A stretch of 64,000 nucleotides of DNA. Origin: an uncultured Acidobacteriota bacterium (GTDB taxonomy: Bacteria; Acidobacteriota; Terriglobia; Terriglobales; Acidobacteriaceae). The stretch is from positions 62,001 through 126,000 of the forward strand of contig CAIQPK010000048.1 of the NCBI GenBank assembly GCA_903873705.1, written 5' to 3'. Of this stretch, positions 53,292-62,491 are shown piece after piece; positions within the stretch are counted from its first letter, which is position 1; each line of letters opens with the position of its first letter. Both the position numbers and the translations under genes were made by a program. Under the pieces are notes generated by a model, which saw nothing but the letters and a program-made list of their open reading frames with translations, was not told the DNA's origin and ran no database searches.

Positions 53292-54314
53292 ATGTCATCG
53301 CCGTTTCGTCTCGCTCGCTTTCTTTCAGGACTCACCCTCCTCACCGCCATCGCCCTGCCCGCTCACGCCATCAGCTTCGGCAGCAAGGACAAGGTGAAAG
53401 TCGTCAATGGCGGCCCACTCAAGGAAGGAACAACCTTCGCGCTCGGTTCTTTCCGGGTCTGTTTCATCACCGAAGATGAAGTGGTTTCCGTAGCTAAAGG
53501 CAGCTGGGTAACCGGAGGCAGCAGTTCGTCGGCAGCCATGTCTGGTTCACTCGAAGGCCTCGACCAGGCCACCATGCAGAAGATCGCAGACAAGATTTAC
53601 GCCGACTTCCTCAAGCAGGCGGCCGGGCGGGGTGTCACCTTGACCGACTCCGTACACCTGGCCCAGGCTTCACCCACCTACAAGGCCATGCAGATGACCG
53701 CCAACTACTCCACCGGCCGCATGGGAACCATGGTCATTCCGACCGGACAGCAATCCGTGCCGCTCGCCGAAGACGCCAGCGAAAAATCCAACAAAGGCTC
53801 CAAGGGGCTCATGTCCCAGTGGAAGCAGATGGGCGCCACCGACTTCGCCACGGCCGACGCGAACAAGCTCTTCCCCGTCGCCGCAAAGGAAGCCGGCATG
53901 CCCGTCCTGGGTGTCACCATCGTCGTCAACTTCGCCGACTTCAAGGGCGGCAACGGCAGTTTCGGCAACTCCAAGGTGGGCATGATGCCCGGCGCCACCA
54001 TCGAAGGCAGTCTCAAGACCGAGCTCCTGCGCGCCACCTCGATCGTCGCCTGGGGACCGAAAACCGCTACCTGCCCAGCCTGCATGGCGCAGGCCTTGCT
54101 TGAAGGCACCGTGCACTCCACCGAGCCCATAGGCAGCACTGAAACCCACAAGGGATCCAAGGGCATCAGTGGCCTCGTCGGCATCGGTCCCACCAATTCG
54201 TATGCAAAGAAGGGTACGACCATCTATGTCGACCTTCCCGCCTATGAAACCAACGTGCTCGCCGTCGCCGCTGAAGCCAACGAAATGCTGGTGGCCGAGC
54301 TAGGCAGGAAATAG
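53292..54314 (+). CDS. Secreted protein of unknown function
   Basis: 340-residue protein with a clear signal peptide (residues 1-27, PAHA-I). I do not recognise the family. The mature part is compact and mixed alpha/beta, with repeated GSKG/KGSKG segments, a strand VTIVVNFADFKGGNGSFGN, a CPAC pair and a closing GTTIYVDLPAYETNVLAVAAEANEML. The C-P-A-C motif could be redox-active or bind metal, but nothing else supports a thioredoxin fold. ATG chosen with GAGGTG 4-5 bases upstream. It is divergent from the second sigma factor and followed by a strong terminator. The context suggests control by the adjacent sigma factor. Confidence 0.8.
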   Translation: MSSPFRLARFLSGLTLLTAIALPAHAISFGSKDKVKVVNGGPLKEGTTFALGSFRVCFITEDEVVSVAKGSWVTGGSSSSAAMSGSLEGLDQATMQKIADKIYADFLKQAAGRGVTLTDSVHLAQASPTYKAMQMTANYSTGRMGTMVIPTGQQSVPLAEDASEKSNKGSKGLMSQWKQMGATDFATADANKLFPVAAKEAGMPVLGVTIVVNFADFKGGNGSFGNSKVGMMPGATIEGSLKTELLRATSIVAWGPKTATCPACMAQALLEGTVHSTEPIGSTETHKGSKGISGLVGIGPTNSYAKKGTTIYVDLPAYETNVLAVAAEANEMLVAELGRK

Positions 54315-54384
54315 GTCATTTTCACATTCATGCTTTCGGCGACGGGCATGAGGATTACCGCAAGGGAGTCGCCGGACTTCACTC

Positions 54385-54420
54385 GAACGCTCCGCTCAAC
54401 TAGGGAGCGTTCCCTTTTTT
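54385..54420 (+). terminator. Rho-independent terminator
   Basis: GAACGCTCC (54385-54393) and GGAGCGTTC (54404-54412) form a perfect 9-bp stem with a 10-base loop, followed by CCTTTTTT. It lies 70 bases after the stop of the secreted-protein gene, and is the strongest terminator in the window. Confidence 0.85.
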
Positions 54421-54433
54421 GGTCCTCAACCAC

Positions 54434-54499
54434 GCAGGCTTTTGTAGTCAACCGTGCAGGCCTTTGTCGTCAACCGAGCAGGCCTTTGTCGTCAACCGA
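54434..54499. repeat. Three tandem 22-bp direct repeats
   Basis: Units at 54434-54455, 54456-54477 and 54478-54499, with the start of a fourth (GCA). Units 2 and 3 are identical and begin GCAGGCCTTTGTCGTCAACC; unit 1 differs at a few bases. There are no spacers, so this is not CRISPR. Each unit contains GTCAACC. Confidence 0.8.
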
Positions 54500-54710
54500 G
54501 CAAGACCGGCACGAACCTCCGACCGGTTCGCCACGCCAGTCCGTGGACGACGCTCAAAAGGGCACTGTCTCGCTATCTTTCCTGCGTCCGGTCCGCGGAG
54601 CGCGCTGGAAACTACCCCTATCGCCGTGCGCTCGCCGCTCAGGCCGCCGACCCGCTGAAAGAGTTCCGTCTTGCCAGGAATGTCGCCTCAGCCACAGCGT
54701 AGAGCCCCGA

Positions 54711-54730
54711 AACAAAACGGCTTTAGCCGG
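54711..54730 (-). terminator. Possible minus-strand terminator hairpin
   Basis: On the minus strand CGGCTAAAGCCG is followed by TTTTGTTT. The stem is only 4-5 bp, so the call is weak. It would stop transcripts of the large surface-protein gene running through the transposase remnant. Confidence 0.35.
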
Positions 54731-54775
54731 TGTCGCAACCACTGAAGGCCGCCTCCCGCTTCATCAGCGGCCCCT

Positions 54776-55105
54776 TTGCCCAACGCGTACATCGGCCTGC
54801 TGCTGGAACACGGTATCCAGCCCAGCATGGGCCGTGTCGGCAACCCTTACGACAACGCAAAAATGCGGAGCTTCATGAAGACGCTCAAACAGGAGGAAAT
54901 CTACACTCGACGGTACCGCGACCGCATCGATCTGGAAGCCTGCATCGGCGAGGTCATCGAGCGGTACTACAATCGCAGACCGCTGCACTCGGCCCTGGGC
55001 TACCGCACCCCCGAGCAGTTCGAATACAGCCTGCACCCACTCCCGTCCGCACAAGAAGCAATCAGCGAACGGCAAACTGGGACTTCTGACGCTGACTCAC
55101 TCTAA
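54776..55105 (+). pseudogene. IS3-family transposase (OrfB) C-terminal remnant
   Basis: About 109 codons of the rve integrase core C terminus: YIGLLLEHGIQPSMGRVGNPYDNA, then MRSFMKTLKQEEIY, the region with the last catalytic Glu position changed (AKMRSFMKTLK where intact copies have an acidic residue two to three positions before SF), and RRPLHSALGYRTPEQFE. The part with the first two catalytic Asp residues and OrfA is missing, and upstream DNA matches it in no frame. A TTG opens the frame by chance. Not expected to be active. No terminal inverted repeats were found. Confidence 0.8.
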
Positions 55106-55333
55106 GGGGTCACGCCAACTCCCCCAAATCCTGTCAAGCCCCCGCGCCTCTGCAAAACGTTGCAAACCCGCATCAACACACGCGATTCTCGTTCAAAATA
55201 CCTGGCACATTTATTCGGGTCGACTCTCTACAATAGGAATAGGCCGAAATCCATCAACGGGAACCGTAAAGCCAGACCCGCTCAGGGTCTGCCCAGACCT
55301 CACCCTGTATTTTGAAGACTTTGGAGATCTGGA

Positions 55334-55357
55334 TCTGGGGGGCACCCCCCCCCCAGA
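55334..55357. repeat. G/C-run hairpin after the large surface-protein gene
   Basis: TCTGGGGGG (55334-55342) and CCCCCCAGA (55349-55357) form a 9-bp stem within a 10-base C run. It lies 22 bases after the stop of the minus-strand gene ending at 55379. There is no T tract, so it may protect the 3' end or be a REP-like element. Confidence 0.5.
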
Positions 55358-55378
55358 CAGGTCAATCGAGTTCCCCGA

Positions 55379-58300
55379 TCAAGGCAGGTACACCGTGGCA
55401 TTCACCGACTGATACGTCGTCGGCTGCACGAACCCGGTAGCCGCTCCCAGCGTCAGCGTAGTCGTTCCCGCCGCCACCGAATGGAAGTTGAACGTCCCCG
55501 AAGTAGCCCCCGCCGCAAACGTCACGGTAGAGCTAACCGGAGCACCCACACCCGGCTGCGAGCTGGTCACCTGCAGCGATGTGCCGGCCTGCGGATTCAC
55601 CTGCGCATTCGCCAGCCACTGGCCCGCATCGTTCAGGATGGCCGGTGTCACCGTAACGCTGCCATCACCATTCGACTTCCCGCGCACAAAGTCGAACTGC
55701 CGGAACACAAACCCAGCCGGCCGCACCGTCACCGTAATGGTCCGGCTCTGGTACAGCGGTCCGGTAAACGTGATCGTCGTCGTCCCGGCCTTCAGTCCTT
55801 GCACATAGAAGTTGTTGTTCACATAGTTGAGCCCCTGCAGCGAGATACTGCTTCCTCCCACCACGGTCGCAGAATTCGACAGCACCGCAATCGTCGGATC
55901 GGCGATCGTCACCGTCACCTGCAGCGTAGTGATATTGGTCGTGGTCCCCGACAGCGATTCATTGCCGACCACTTCCATTCCGACGCCCGCATCAATGTCA
56001 TGCGACTCGATAACCAGCGCGTAAGTCGCATCGCCCTTGTTGACGGCAGTCGCGATGCCCATTTTCCGGCCTGCCGTTGACGTGTTGTAAAGGCCCGTAG
56101 ATTGCGTGGCCAGGCTGAACGTCGTCATGCCATTCGTCAGGCCGGTGTAAGGCAGGTACGCCAGCCCCAGGCTCGTATCGTAAGCATTCGATACCGGTGC
56201 AAACACGCCGATCGTCGGATCGGCGATCGCCACCGAGAAAGTAGGCGCCGTCGCTCCCGGATTGATGCCACAGTTAGTAGACCCAGCCAGGCAATCGCTG
56301 ACCACGCTGTTGCTATAAGGATCGAGCAGCGAAATGATCGCACCCAGCTTCGCCGTGCCGCTCGTGGGTACCGTGTCAGACGCAAGCGACGTGCTCGCAC
56401 TGAACAGCGTGAACCCAGCCTTGTAGATCGCCACCGTCACGTCGTAAGGCGTATAACCATGCGCCGTCACATGCAGCTTCGTATACCCCGGGACCACCCC
56501 CTGGATATAGAACGGCGGCGGCCCACCGGTACCCTGCGCAACGCCCGTAACATTATTGAACGTCAAGCTCGACGCCGTTCCCATCACCGCCGGATCAAGC
56601 GAAAGCTTCGCCAGCGTCGGATCGGCCAGCGTCACCGTAATGCTGATACCGCCCGAAGCCGGAAGATTCGACGTCCCCGCATAAGCCTTCGTATAGAAGC
56701 CGGCGCCGGTCGTAATATCGGGAACCGAGAACGTCGGCCCAGAGACGGATGCTACACCTGAACTGAAGGTACCCGCCGTGAATCCAGACGGCTGCGAAAT
56801 GGCCAACGTCGAGAACCCAACCTCGTTGGGAACAAACGTCGTCGTAGCCGAAACATTTGCCGGCGTAAACGTCAGCGCACTCGTGGAAATCGTTCCCGTT
56901 GTCGTGTTCGAACTCGTCACATTCGCCGTCAGCGAAAGTCCCGGGTTCAGCTGGCAGGAGCTCGTTCCACAGTAATTAGCGACCGCCCCAGTCGAAGCAT
57001 TCAACATGGCCAGGTAAGCGGTAAGCGTTGTGGGTGCCGTTTGTGTCGTCGTGGAGAGCGTGCCGCCACCTGACAGGAACACGACGCCCGACGGCAGCAC
57101 CGTCAGTGCCACCGGAGTCGTCGTATACCCCGGCGCCGATACCGTCAGCGTCGTCGTCCCCGGCGAAATGCCCTGGACATAGTAGGTGAGTGCGCCGCCC
57201 GCAAAATTGGGAATCGTAGCCACGGCAGTGCCCAGCACGTTCACATTAGTGCTGATGACGGCAACCGCTCCGTTCCCACTGGCGATGGAGACGGTGCGGG
57301 TTCCGCCGCCAGGCGCAGAGATAGCGGTGCTCACCGGCCAGGTGAGATTCACTCCGGTGTTCACCGGCTGCGTCGTGATCTTCGACTGCGTCACAAACAC
57401 GGACAACTGGCTCGGCCCATACCCCGCCGCCCTCTGCGCAAAGGGCGCAGGAGTCGTTCCAATCAGCACAACCGTCTGGCCAGCCGCCTGTCCCTGGAGC
57501 GTTCCGGTAGCGAAACCCGTCAGCGGAGCGAACGTAAAGTCGGTCAGTGTGGCGATGGACGTGTCCTGACTGATCACTGGGAAAGTATTTGCCGTTCCTG
57601 GAGTGATGAAGCAGTTCGTCACGGTGTTCACGTAACAGGAGAAGCCTGGCCCGACGTTCAAGATCAACGTCAGTGGATAGGGGGAGTCACTGGTGTTCAC
57701 AAACACGTTCGACCCCGAGCTAAACCCGACGCTCGCCGTGGTGATGCTTGCGGCCATCGTCACGGTCTTGTAGCCCGTCGCACTCACCGTGATGGTCGAG
57801 GTGCCCGCAGCGAGGCCCTGGAAGTAAAGTGTCGGTAAGGCACTGGCGACTCCAGGCAAGGTGACCGAAGCCGTTCCCGTGCCGGTAGGGGACGTAGTGA
57901 TCACCACAGCCGCCGGATTGCTACTGGTCACCGTCACGGTTGCACCACCCGGATTCGTCTCCGCCAGCGACAGCGTGCCGTTGATGATCGTCGTTACACC
58001 CGGAGCGCCGAATACACCCGCTGGCAGCGTGAACGTAGGCTGTGCAACCTGTTGCACAAATGAGGTGTATGTACTCGAAGGCGTGCTGAACCCGCTCGGC
58101 TGGGTTCCCAGCGAGACCGTCGTCGAACCGGCACCCACCGGGACGAATTGCGTCGTCAGCAGCGCGTCCCCAGCATTGAACGTCACCGGACTCGCCGTGA
58201 TGGTGCCGACCGCAGTACTTGAGCTCGTGACACCGATGCTGAAGCTGCTGCCGGGGTTCAGCCTGCATCCGCTCACCGCTACGCCAGCTGTGTTGAAGCC

Positions 58301-61087
58301 ACTGCATACGACGGGTGTGCTCGTCTGCAGCGCAGCGAGCACCAGGTTGATGGTGGCCGAGGTCGTGGTTGAAGACAGCGGTGTGGCGAACGTCGACTGC
58401 ATGATGACGGTCGGCGCATAGACCGTAATGAGGCCCGATGACGTTGTTGTATAGGCCGAAGACGTCGCCGTAACCGTCGTGCTGCCGGCCGCCTGTCCCT
58501 GCTCGTAGAACGCCAGGCTGCTGCCGGTAAAGTTGCTCACGGTAATGGAGGCCGTCCCCGCTACATTGGGGTCGAGTGAAAGCAGCAGAACCGCGGGATT
58601 GTTACTAGTCACCGTCACGCTCACCGGACTTACCGCACTCGCGCTCACGGTCACGGCCGCAGGCACGTACGTGTGCGCAGCGGTGTTCCCCACCTTGAGC
58701 GTGAAGCTGCCTCCCGTCACTGCAACGGCGCTCGTGGCGTCTGGAATGCCGCTCGCTTTTGCGTGTACGGTCGTCGTGCCCACTCCCACGCCGGTAACGG
58801 TGAAGTTGACCGTCGATTGTCCGGCAGCGACCGTTGCCGTAGCCGGCACGGTCGCAATCGTGGTGTCGTCGCTCTTCAGCGTGAACACCACGCCACCCGA
58901 AGGCGCAGTCGTTCCCAGGGAAATCTGATCCGAGGCCGTCAAGCCTTTGAGCATCGTCACACTCGTCGAGAGTGTCGCCGTCCCGGCAACGGTTAGAGTC
59001 TGGGTATCAGGCGCATAGTTCGTGGCCTTGGCGGTAAGCAGGGTGGTGCCAAAAGTCTTTGCCGATACCTGCGGCGCTATCGTGGGAGAGGTGGCGCCCG
59101 ACGGAATCGTCACCGACGAAGGAACCGTCGCCACGCTCGTGGATGCACTAGTCAACGTCACCACGACGCCTCCCGCAGGCGCAGGCTGGTTCAGTGTAAC
59201 GGCCAGCGCACCGCTCGCACCCGGCGCAAGGGTGGGCAGCGTTCCCAGGCTGACGAAACTAGCCGTCGTGGTCTCATCAACAGTTCCATCCGGCAACCCA
59301 GCGGCCGAGGCGCGCAGCTTGCTGGTACCGACGCCGACTGACGTGTACGTAAACGATCCTGACGTCGCACCAGCCGCGACCGTCACCGTCGACGGTGCGA
59401 TGGTGATCGCCGCCGTATTCGAGCTGCTCAGCGTTACCGTGGTACCGCCCGAAGGAGCAACCTGCGGCAGGGTGAACGTGCCAGTGAGCATCCTTCCGCT
59501 CCCGATCAGTGTCGACGGCGTCGTCATGACGATAGGCGTCGGAGTGACGTTGAACAGGGTGCTCACCGCGGCGGCATAGCCCCCCGATGTGGCTTGCAAG
59601 GTATAACCATTTGCGACTTGGTTCAGAGACAGATCGGTGAAGGTGAAGCTGCCGTCTCCTGAGCCGGTACCGCCCACCAGCGTTCCACCCAGGGTCGCAG
59701 AGCCTGGGTTTGCCGCGAGCGCCAGAGTGATGCTCTTGAAATGGTCGGGAACCAATGTGCCGTAAGCATCGACAATGCCAACGCGGACGCCGGGCAGGGT
59801 CGTGTTGACGATGCTGTCGACCGGTTGAGTCAGGAAGGCGAGCGCACTCCCCTGGCCTTGCGCAGAAAGCGTATAGGTCGCGGCAGTCGTCGCACTGGGT
59901 CCAAAGCCCGGGGCGGACGCGATGGCCCGCACCGTCCGCGTCGTGCTTGCCGACGGCGCGAGATTGAAGGATCCGGAGTAGACGGTGGATGCCTGCGTCG
60001 GCGTGGAGTTGTCGGTCGTGTAGTAGATAGTCGCGCCGGATGTTGCGTCGCTGATGGTGATCGATGGCGCCAGAGCATAGGTGCCGCTGGCGGGCGAGAT
60101 CACCGGGGTCGCCGCGTTCGGAACAATGGGCAATGACCACGCTGCGGGCGGCGCCGCCAAGACGGGTTGAAACGGTGCTCCCGGTGAGACCAGGGCGAAG
60201 AGCGCCGCTGCGTTGTTCGTTGGGTTGTTCAGGATATCGACTGCCGCGGCAATCGTGTCGGTCGGCCTGACGCCTCCCGGAGGCGTCGCCAGATCGAACA
60301 ATTGCTGGCAGACGCCGGTTCCATCAGAGTTGATACAGGCCGCCAGGATGTCGGCCAGCGTCGCCACCTCGACACTGGAGGCATAGAAGCCCGGCGCCAG
60401 TCCAGGCCCGGGGACGGTGCCGTGGGTGGTGTCGGTGTACGACTGCACCAGCGCCAGCGCGCTCAGAAACTGAGAGAGATCGCCCGCTCCGGAACCGAGG
60501 TTCGCGTAGCCGCTCATGTAAGGCGCAATAGGGGCCAGCGATCCAATCGTTGTCAGCTCATTGATCTCCACATTGGTGGCTGCGCTCAGATTGCCACACG
60601 GCCCCAGAACGGAGACCATGGCCAGCGCAGGGTTGTTGACGTTCGCACCCAGCCCTGGATTGCCGCCCGTCCCCACCAGGTAGACCTGGGCGTCGTTTGA
60701 GGGGCAGTGGTACTGGTCCGTGATGATGAACGCGCCCTTCGGCAGCGTATTGAACGCATTTCCGATGTTGGCATTGTCGTTGGCCGCATTACCCGTTCCG
60801 TCGCTCGTAGTCAGGGTAGCCAGGATCTGCGGCGATGCACTCGATTTGTCGCCCGTCGTACCCACCGCATAAAGCTGCAGCAGGGCTCCGGTCACGGGCG
60901 GCTGTCCGCCATGCATGCTGCCTGTTATCGCAAGGCTATGCGCGCCGCTCGCGACAGGAGCGCTTGTTCCGCAATCGCTCATGAATAAAGCGAAGCCCGT
61001 TCCCAACGCGGCCAGGATGGCGCGGCCAGTGCGATAGGAGGGAGCGGTACGAGATAAGCTTTTGACGCGACGGACGCAGGAAAACAT
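55379..61087 (-). CDS. Giant Ig-like/CHB_HEX repeat surface protein
   Basis: 1902-residue exported protein. An N-terminal basic region and hydrophobic stretch (AILAALGTGFALFM) are followed by SDCGTS, a poor lipobox (Asp before Cys). Residues about 50-310 form a domain typical of acidobacterial surface proteins (ALLQLYAVGTTGDKS, FIITDQYHCPSNDAQVYLVGTGGNPG). A chitobiase/beta-hexosaminidase C-terminal-like repeat follows (VISPASGTYALAPSITISD to YYTTDNSTPT), then 15 or so beta-sandwich repeats rich in Thr/Ser/Val with S-x-x-P-x-V-A motifs such as TTLTVSAPGY and TITVSATGY. There is no C-terminal anchor. Probably an adhesin or surface fibre. Monocistronic; a motif shared with the 53.3-kb gene lies 98 bases upstream. 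Confidence 0.85.
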   Translation of the reverse strand: MFSCVRRVKSLSRTAPSYRTGRAILAALGTGFALFMSDCGTSAPVASGAHSLAITGSMHGGQPPVTGALLQLYAVGTTGDKSSASPQILATLTTSDGTGNAANDNANIGNAFNTLPKGAFIITDQYHCPSNDAQVYLVGTGGNPGLGANVNNPALAMVSVLGPCGNLSAATNVEINELTTIGSLAPIAPYMSGYANLGSGAGDLSQFLSALALVQSYTDTTHGTVPGPGLAPGFYASSVEVATLADILAACINSDGTGVCQQLFDLATPPGGVRPTDTIAAAVDILNNPTNNAAALFALVSPGAPFQPVLAAPPAAWSLPIVPNAATPVISPASGTYALAPSITISDATSGATIYYTTDNSTPTQASTVYSGSFNLAPSASTTRTVRAIASAPGFGPSATTAATYTLSAQGQGSALAFLTQPVDSIVNTTLPGVRVGIVDAYGTLVPDHFKSITLALAANPGSATLGGTLVGGTGSGDGSFTFTDLSLNQVANGYTLQATSGGYAAAVSTLFNVTPTPIVMTTPSTLIGSGRMLTGTFTLPQVAPSGGTTVTLSSSNTAAITIAPSTVTVAAGATSGSFTYTSVGVGTSKLRASAAGLPDGTVDETTTASFVSLGTLPTLAPGASGALAVTLNQPAPAGGVVVTLTSASTSVATVPSSVTIPSGATSPTIAPQVSAKTFGTTLLTAKATNYAPDTQTLTVAGTATLSTSVTMLKGLTASDQISLGTTAPSGGVVFTLKSDDTTIATVPATATVAAGQSTVNFTVTGVGVGTTTVHAKASGIPDATSAVAVTGGSFTLKVGNTAAHTYVPAAVTVSASAVSPVSVTVTSNNPAVLLLSLDPNVAGTASITVSNFTGSSLAFYEQGQAAGSTTVTATSSAYTTTSSGLITVYAPTVIMQSTFATPLSSTTTSATINLVLAALQTSTPVVCSGFNTAGVAVSGCRLNPGSSFSIGVTSSSTAVGTITASPVTFNAGDALLTTQFVPVGAGSTTVSLGTQPSGFSTPSSTYTSFVQQVAQPTFTLPAGVFGAPGVTTIINGTLSLAETNPGGATVTVTSSNPAAVVITTSPTGTGTASVTLPGVASALPTLYFQGLAAGTSTITVSATGYKTVTMAASITTASVGFSSGSNVFVNTSDSPYPLTLILNVGPGFSCYVNTVTNCFITPGTANTFPVISQDTSIATLTDFTFAPLTGFATGTLQGQAAGQTVVLIGTTPAPFAQRAAGYGPSQLSVFVTQSKITTQPVNTGVNLTWPVSTAISAPGGGTRTVSIASGNGAVAVISTNVNVLGTAVATIPNFAGGALTYYVQGISPGTTTLTVSAPGYTTTPVALTVLPSGVVFLSGGGTLSTTTQTAPTTLTAYLAMLNASTGAVANYCGTSSCQLNPGLSLTANVTSSNTTTGTISTSALTFTPANVSATTTFVPNEVGFSTLAISQPSGFTAGTFSSGVASVSGPTFSVPDITTGAGFYTKAYAGTSNLPASGGISITVTLADPTLAKLSLDPAVMGTASSLTFNNVTGVAQGTGGPPPFYIQGVVPGYTKLHVTAHGYTPYDVTVAIYKAGFTLFSASTSLASDTVPTSGTAKLGAIISLLDPYSNSVVSDCLAGSTNCGINPGATAPTFSVAIADPTIGVFAPVSNAYDTSLGLAYLPYTGLTNGMTTFSLATQSTGLYNTSTAGRKMGIATAVNKGDATYALVIESHDIDAGVGMEVVGNESLSGTTTNITTLQVTVTIADPTIAVLSNSATVVGGSSISLQGLNYVNNNFYVQGLKAGTTTITFTGPLYQSRTITVTVRPAGFVFRQFDFVRGKSNGDGSVTVTPAILNDAGQWLANAQVNPQAGTSLQVTSSQPGVGAPVSSTVTFAAGATSGTFNFHSVAAGTTTLTLGAATGFVQPTTYQSVNATVYLP

Positions 61088-61185
61088 GAGGGACCCCAGG
61101 CGAAATCAAGATAGCTGGCCAGCGCCACAACACCCGCCGTGGAAGGGATCCTCCCCACTGGGTGTTTGAACGGATGGCTAGTTAT

Positions 61186-61201
61186 CTGTTAACGCTGGAA
61201 C
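61186..61201 (-). promoter_or_regulatory. Candidate shared upstream motif, site D
   Basis: On the minus strand GTTCCAGCGTTAACAG, 98 bases before the giant surface-protein start at 61087. It shares CAGCGTTAAC with site C. Confidence 0.35.
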
Positions 61202-61299
61202 GGTGAGAAAACCTCCTCACGCATCCTCGGGACGAGCTTTCCAATACGACGTACTCGGGCTTTTGGAACGAAATTTTGCGCTGTGCAAACTGTTGACCC

Positions 61300-62415
61300 T
61301 TATGGCGTCTTACCGACCATCAGGATGGTGAATGACCCGGGAATCGGTGGCCCCTGCACGGGACGTCCGCTCGCGGACGGCGGCGCATCCGCCGGCGCCG
61401 GACCGCGTTCCTGAGACATAGCAAAGAGGTGCCCCGTCTTGCTGTCAAACGTGATCGTCCGCGCGCCATTCATGGTCGACAGGTTCTGTTCCACTTCAAA
61501 GCTTGTCGGAGACTTTTCTTTCACGATCGTCATAGTCCCATTGCCCTGGGAACTGAAGGCCTCCATGGTCGCGGGGTTGAAGGTAGCTCCGTCGGAGGCA
61601 CCGGCGAGCGGAAGGGTCGCAAGAATCTTGCCGTCCCTGGCACTCATGACGACCATCATCGGCTGCTGGGCAACCGGGCTCCCGGAACGGCTGCAGGCGG
61701 CAAACAGAACTTGGTTCTTCACATCGAGCGCGAGGCCGTTGCATCCGCCCTTGTCAATAAAGGAGTAGTGGCCAACGACCTTCATCGACTTCACGTCAAC
61801 GGCCGTAACGCCGCCTACCGCGTCCTGCATCACGACATACAACATGCCCCTGCCGTCACCGACACCCTGCTCCGGCGTGCCACCCAGATCGATCGTGCCC
61901 AGCACCGCGCCATCTTTGGAGTCGATAACGGTAGCATCCTTGGTGGGATGGCTGAAGACATATACGTGCTCATTGAACGGATCGAAGTAGATGCCGTCAG
62001 GCCGCGCAGCCCCAACGTCGATGCTCTTGAGCGGCGCCAGCGTCTTGGTATCGAACATCGATACCTTGGGATGATCGCTAGTGAAGCCGTGATTCGTGAG
62101 GGGATCCACCGCTGTACCGTTACCGCCGATTCCGGACAGCTCTGCCACCGGCTTCAGCGTATCGAGGTCGAAGATGGTGAGGCGCTCTGGAATGTCCGGC
62201 GTCGCTGACGCTGCGCCCGCCGCCGGAACGCCACGTACGGCGCCACGAGGTATGTAGAGCCGCCGGCCAGCGGCATCGGCGTAGATGTAGTCCCAGCCGC
62301 CTTCGCCACCCACGCGCGCGGTCTCCAAGACCCGGTAGGGGCCCGCCTGCTGTGCCATCAGGGGCGCAGCCGTAACTACCGTGATCGCAACAGTGAGAGC
62401 AAAAGCAAAACGCAT
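61300..62415 (-). CDS. Secreted YncE-like seven-bladed beta-propeller protein
   Basis: 371-residue protein with a signal peptide (residues 1-21, PLMAQ). The mature part is a chain of propeller blades: GGWDYIYADAAGRRLYIPRG, LTIFDLDTLKPVAEL, VSMFDTKTLAPLKSIDVG, ATVIDSKDGAVLGTIDLGG, VTAVDVKSMKVVGHY, MVVMSARDGKILATL and ARTITFDSKTGHLFAMSQE. The repeated xVxDxxTxxxxxxI pattern is that of YncE/lactonase-like propellers. No catalytic set was recognised; binding or scaffold roles are more likely than an enzyme. ATG with GGAGA 6 bases upstream. Transcribed alone toward the giant surface-protein gene, 212 bases away. Confidence 0.87.
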   Translation of the reverse strand: MRFAFALTVAITVVTAAPLMAQQAGPYRVLETARVGGEGGWDYIYADAAGRRLYIPRGAVRGVPAAGAASATPDIPERLTIFDLDTLKPVAELSGIGGNGTAVDPLTNHGFTSDHPKVSMFDTKTLAPLKSIDVGAARPDGIYFDPFNEHVYVFSHPTKDATVIDSKDGAVLGTIDLGGTPEQGVGDGRGMLYVVMQDAVGGVTAVDVKSMKVVGHYSFIDKGGCNGLALDVKNQVLFAACSRSGSPVAQQPMMVVMSARDGKILATLPLAGASDGATFNPATMEAFSSQGNGTMTIVKEKSPTSFEVEQNLSTMNGARTITFDSKTGHLFAMSQERGPAPADAPPSASGRPVQGPPIPGSFTILMVGKTP

Positions 62416-62491
62416 ACGGAGTCTCCGGCGAGCAGTATAGTCCCCCCGTTACCCGGAAGTCCCGCACTCTCTGCAGCTCCCGTCACACCCG

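Larger units (their letters stand above)
54315..54775. other. Gene-poor region with terminator and repeats
   Basis: Between the secreted protein and the transposase remnant. It holds a Rho-independent terminator, three tandem 22-bp repeats and a minus-strand terminator-like hairpin (separate entries). No credible coding frame: short open frames here are repeats read in different phases. Confidence 0.6.

Noticed and set aside
54434-54499. CRISPR array
   Set aside because: The three repeats are adjacent with no spacers and no cas genes are near.
58533-59579. Plus-strand frames across the giant surface-protein gene
   Set aside because: Their Val/Thr/Pro repeats are the mirror of the minus-strand beta repeats.
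61088-61299. Riboswitch in the leader of the giant surface-protein gene
   Set aside because: A GTGAG/CTCAC hairpin exists but no conserved riboswitch core could be recognised.
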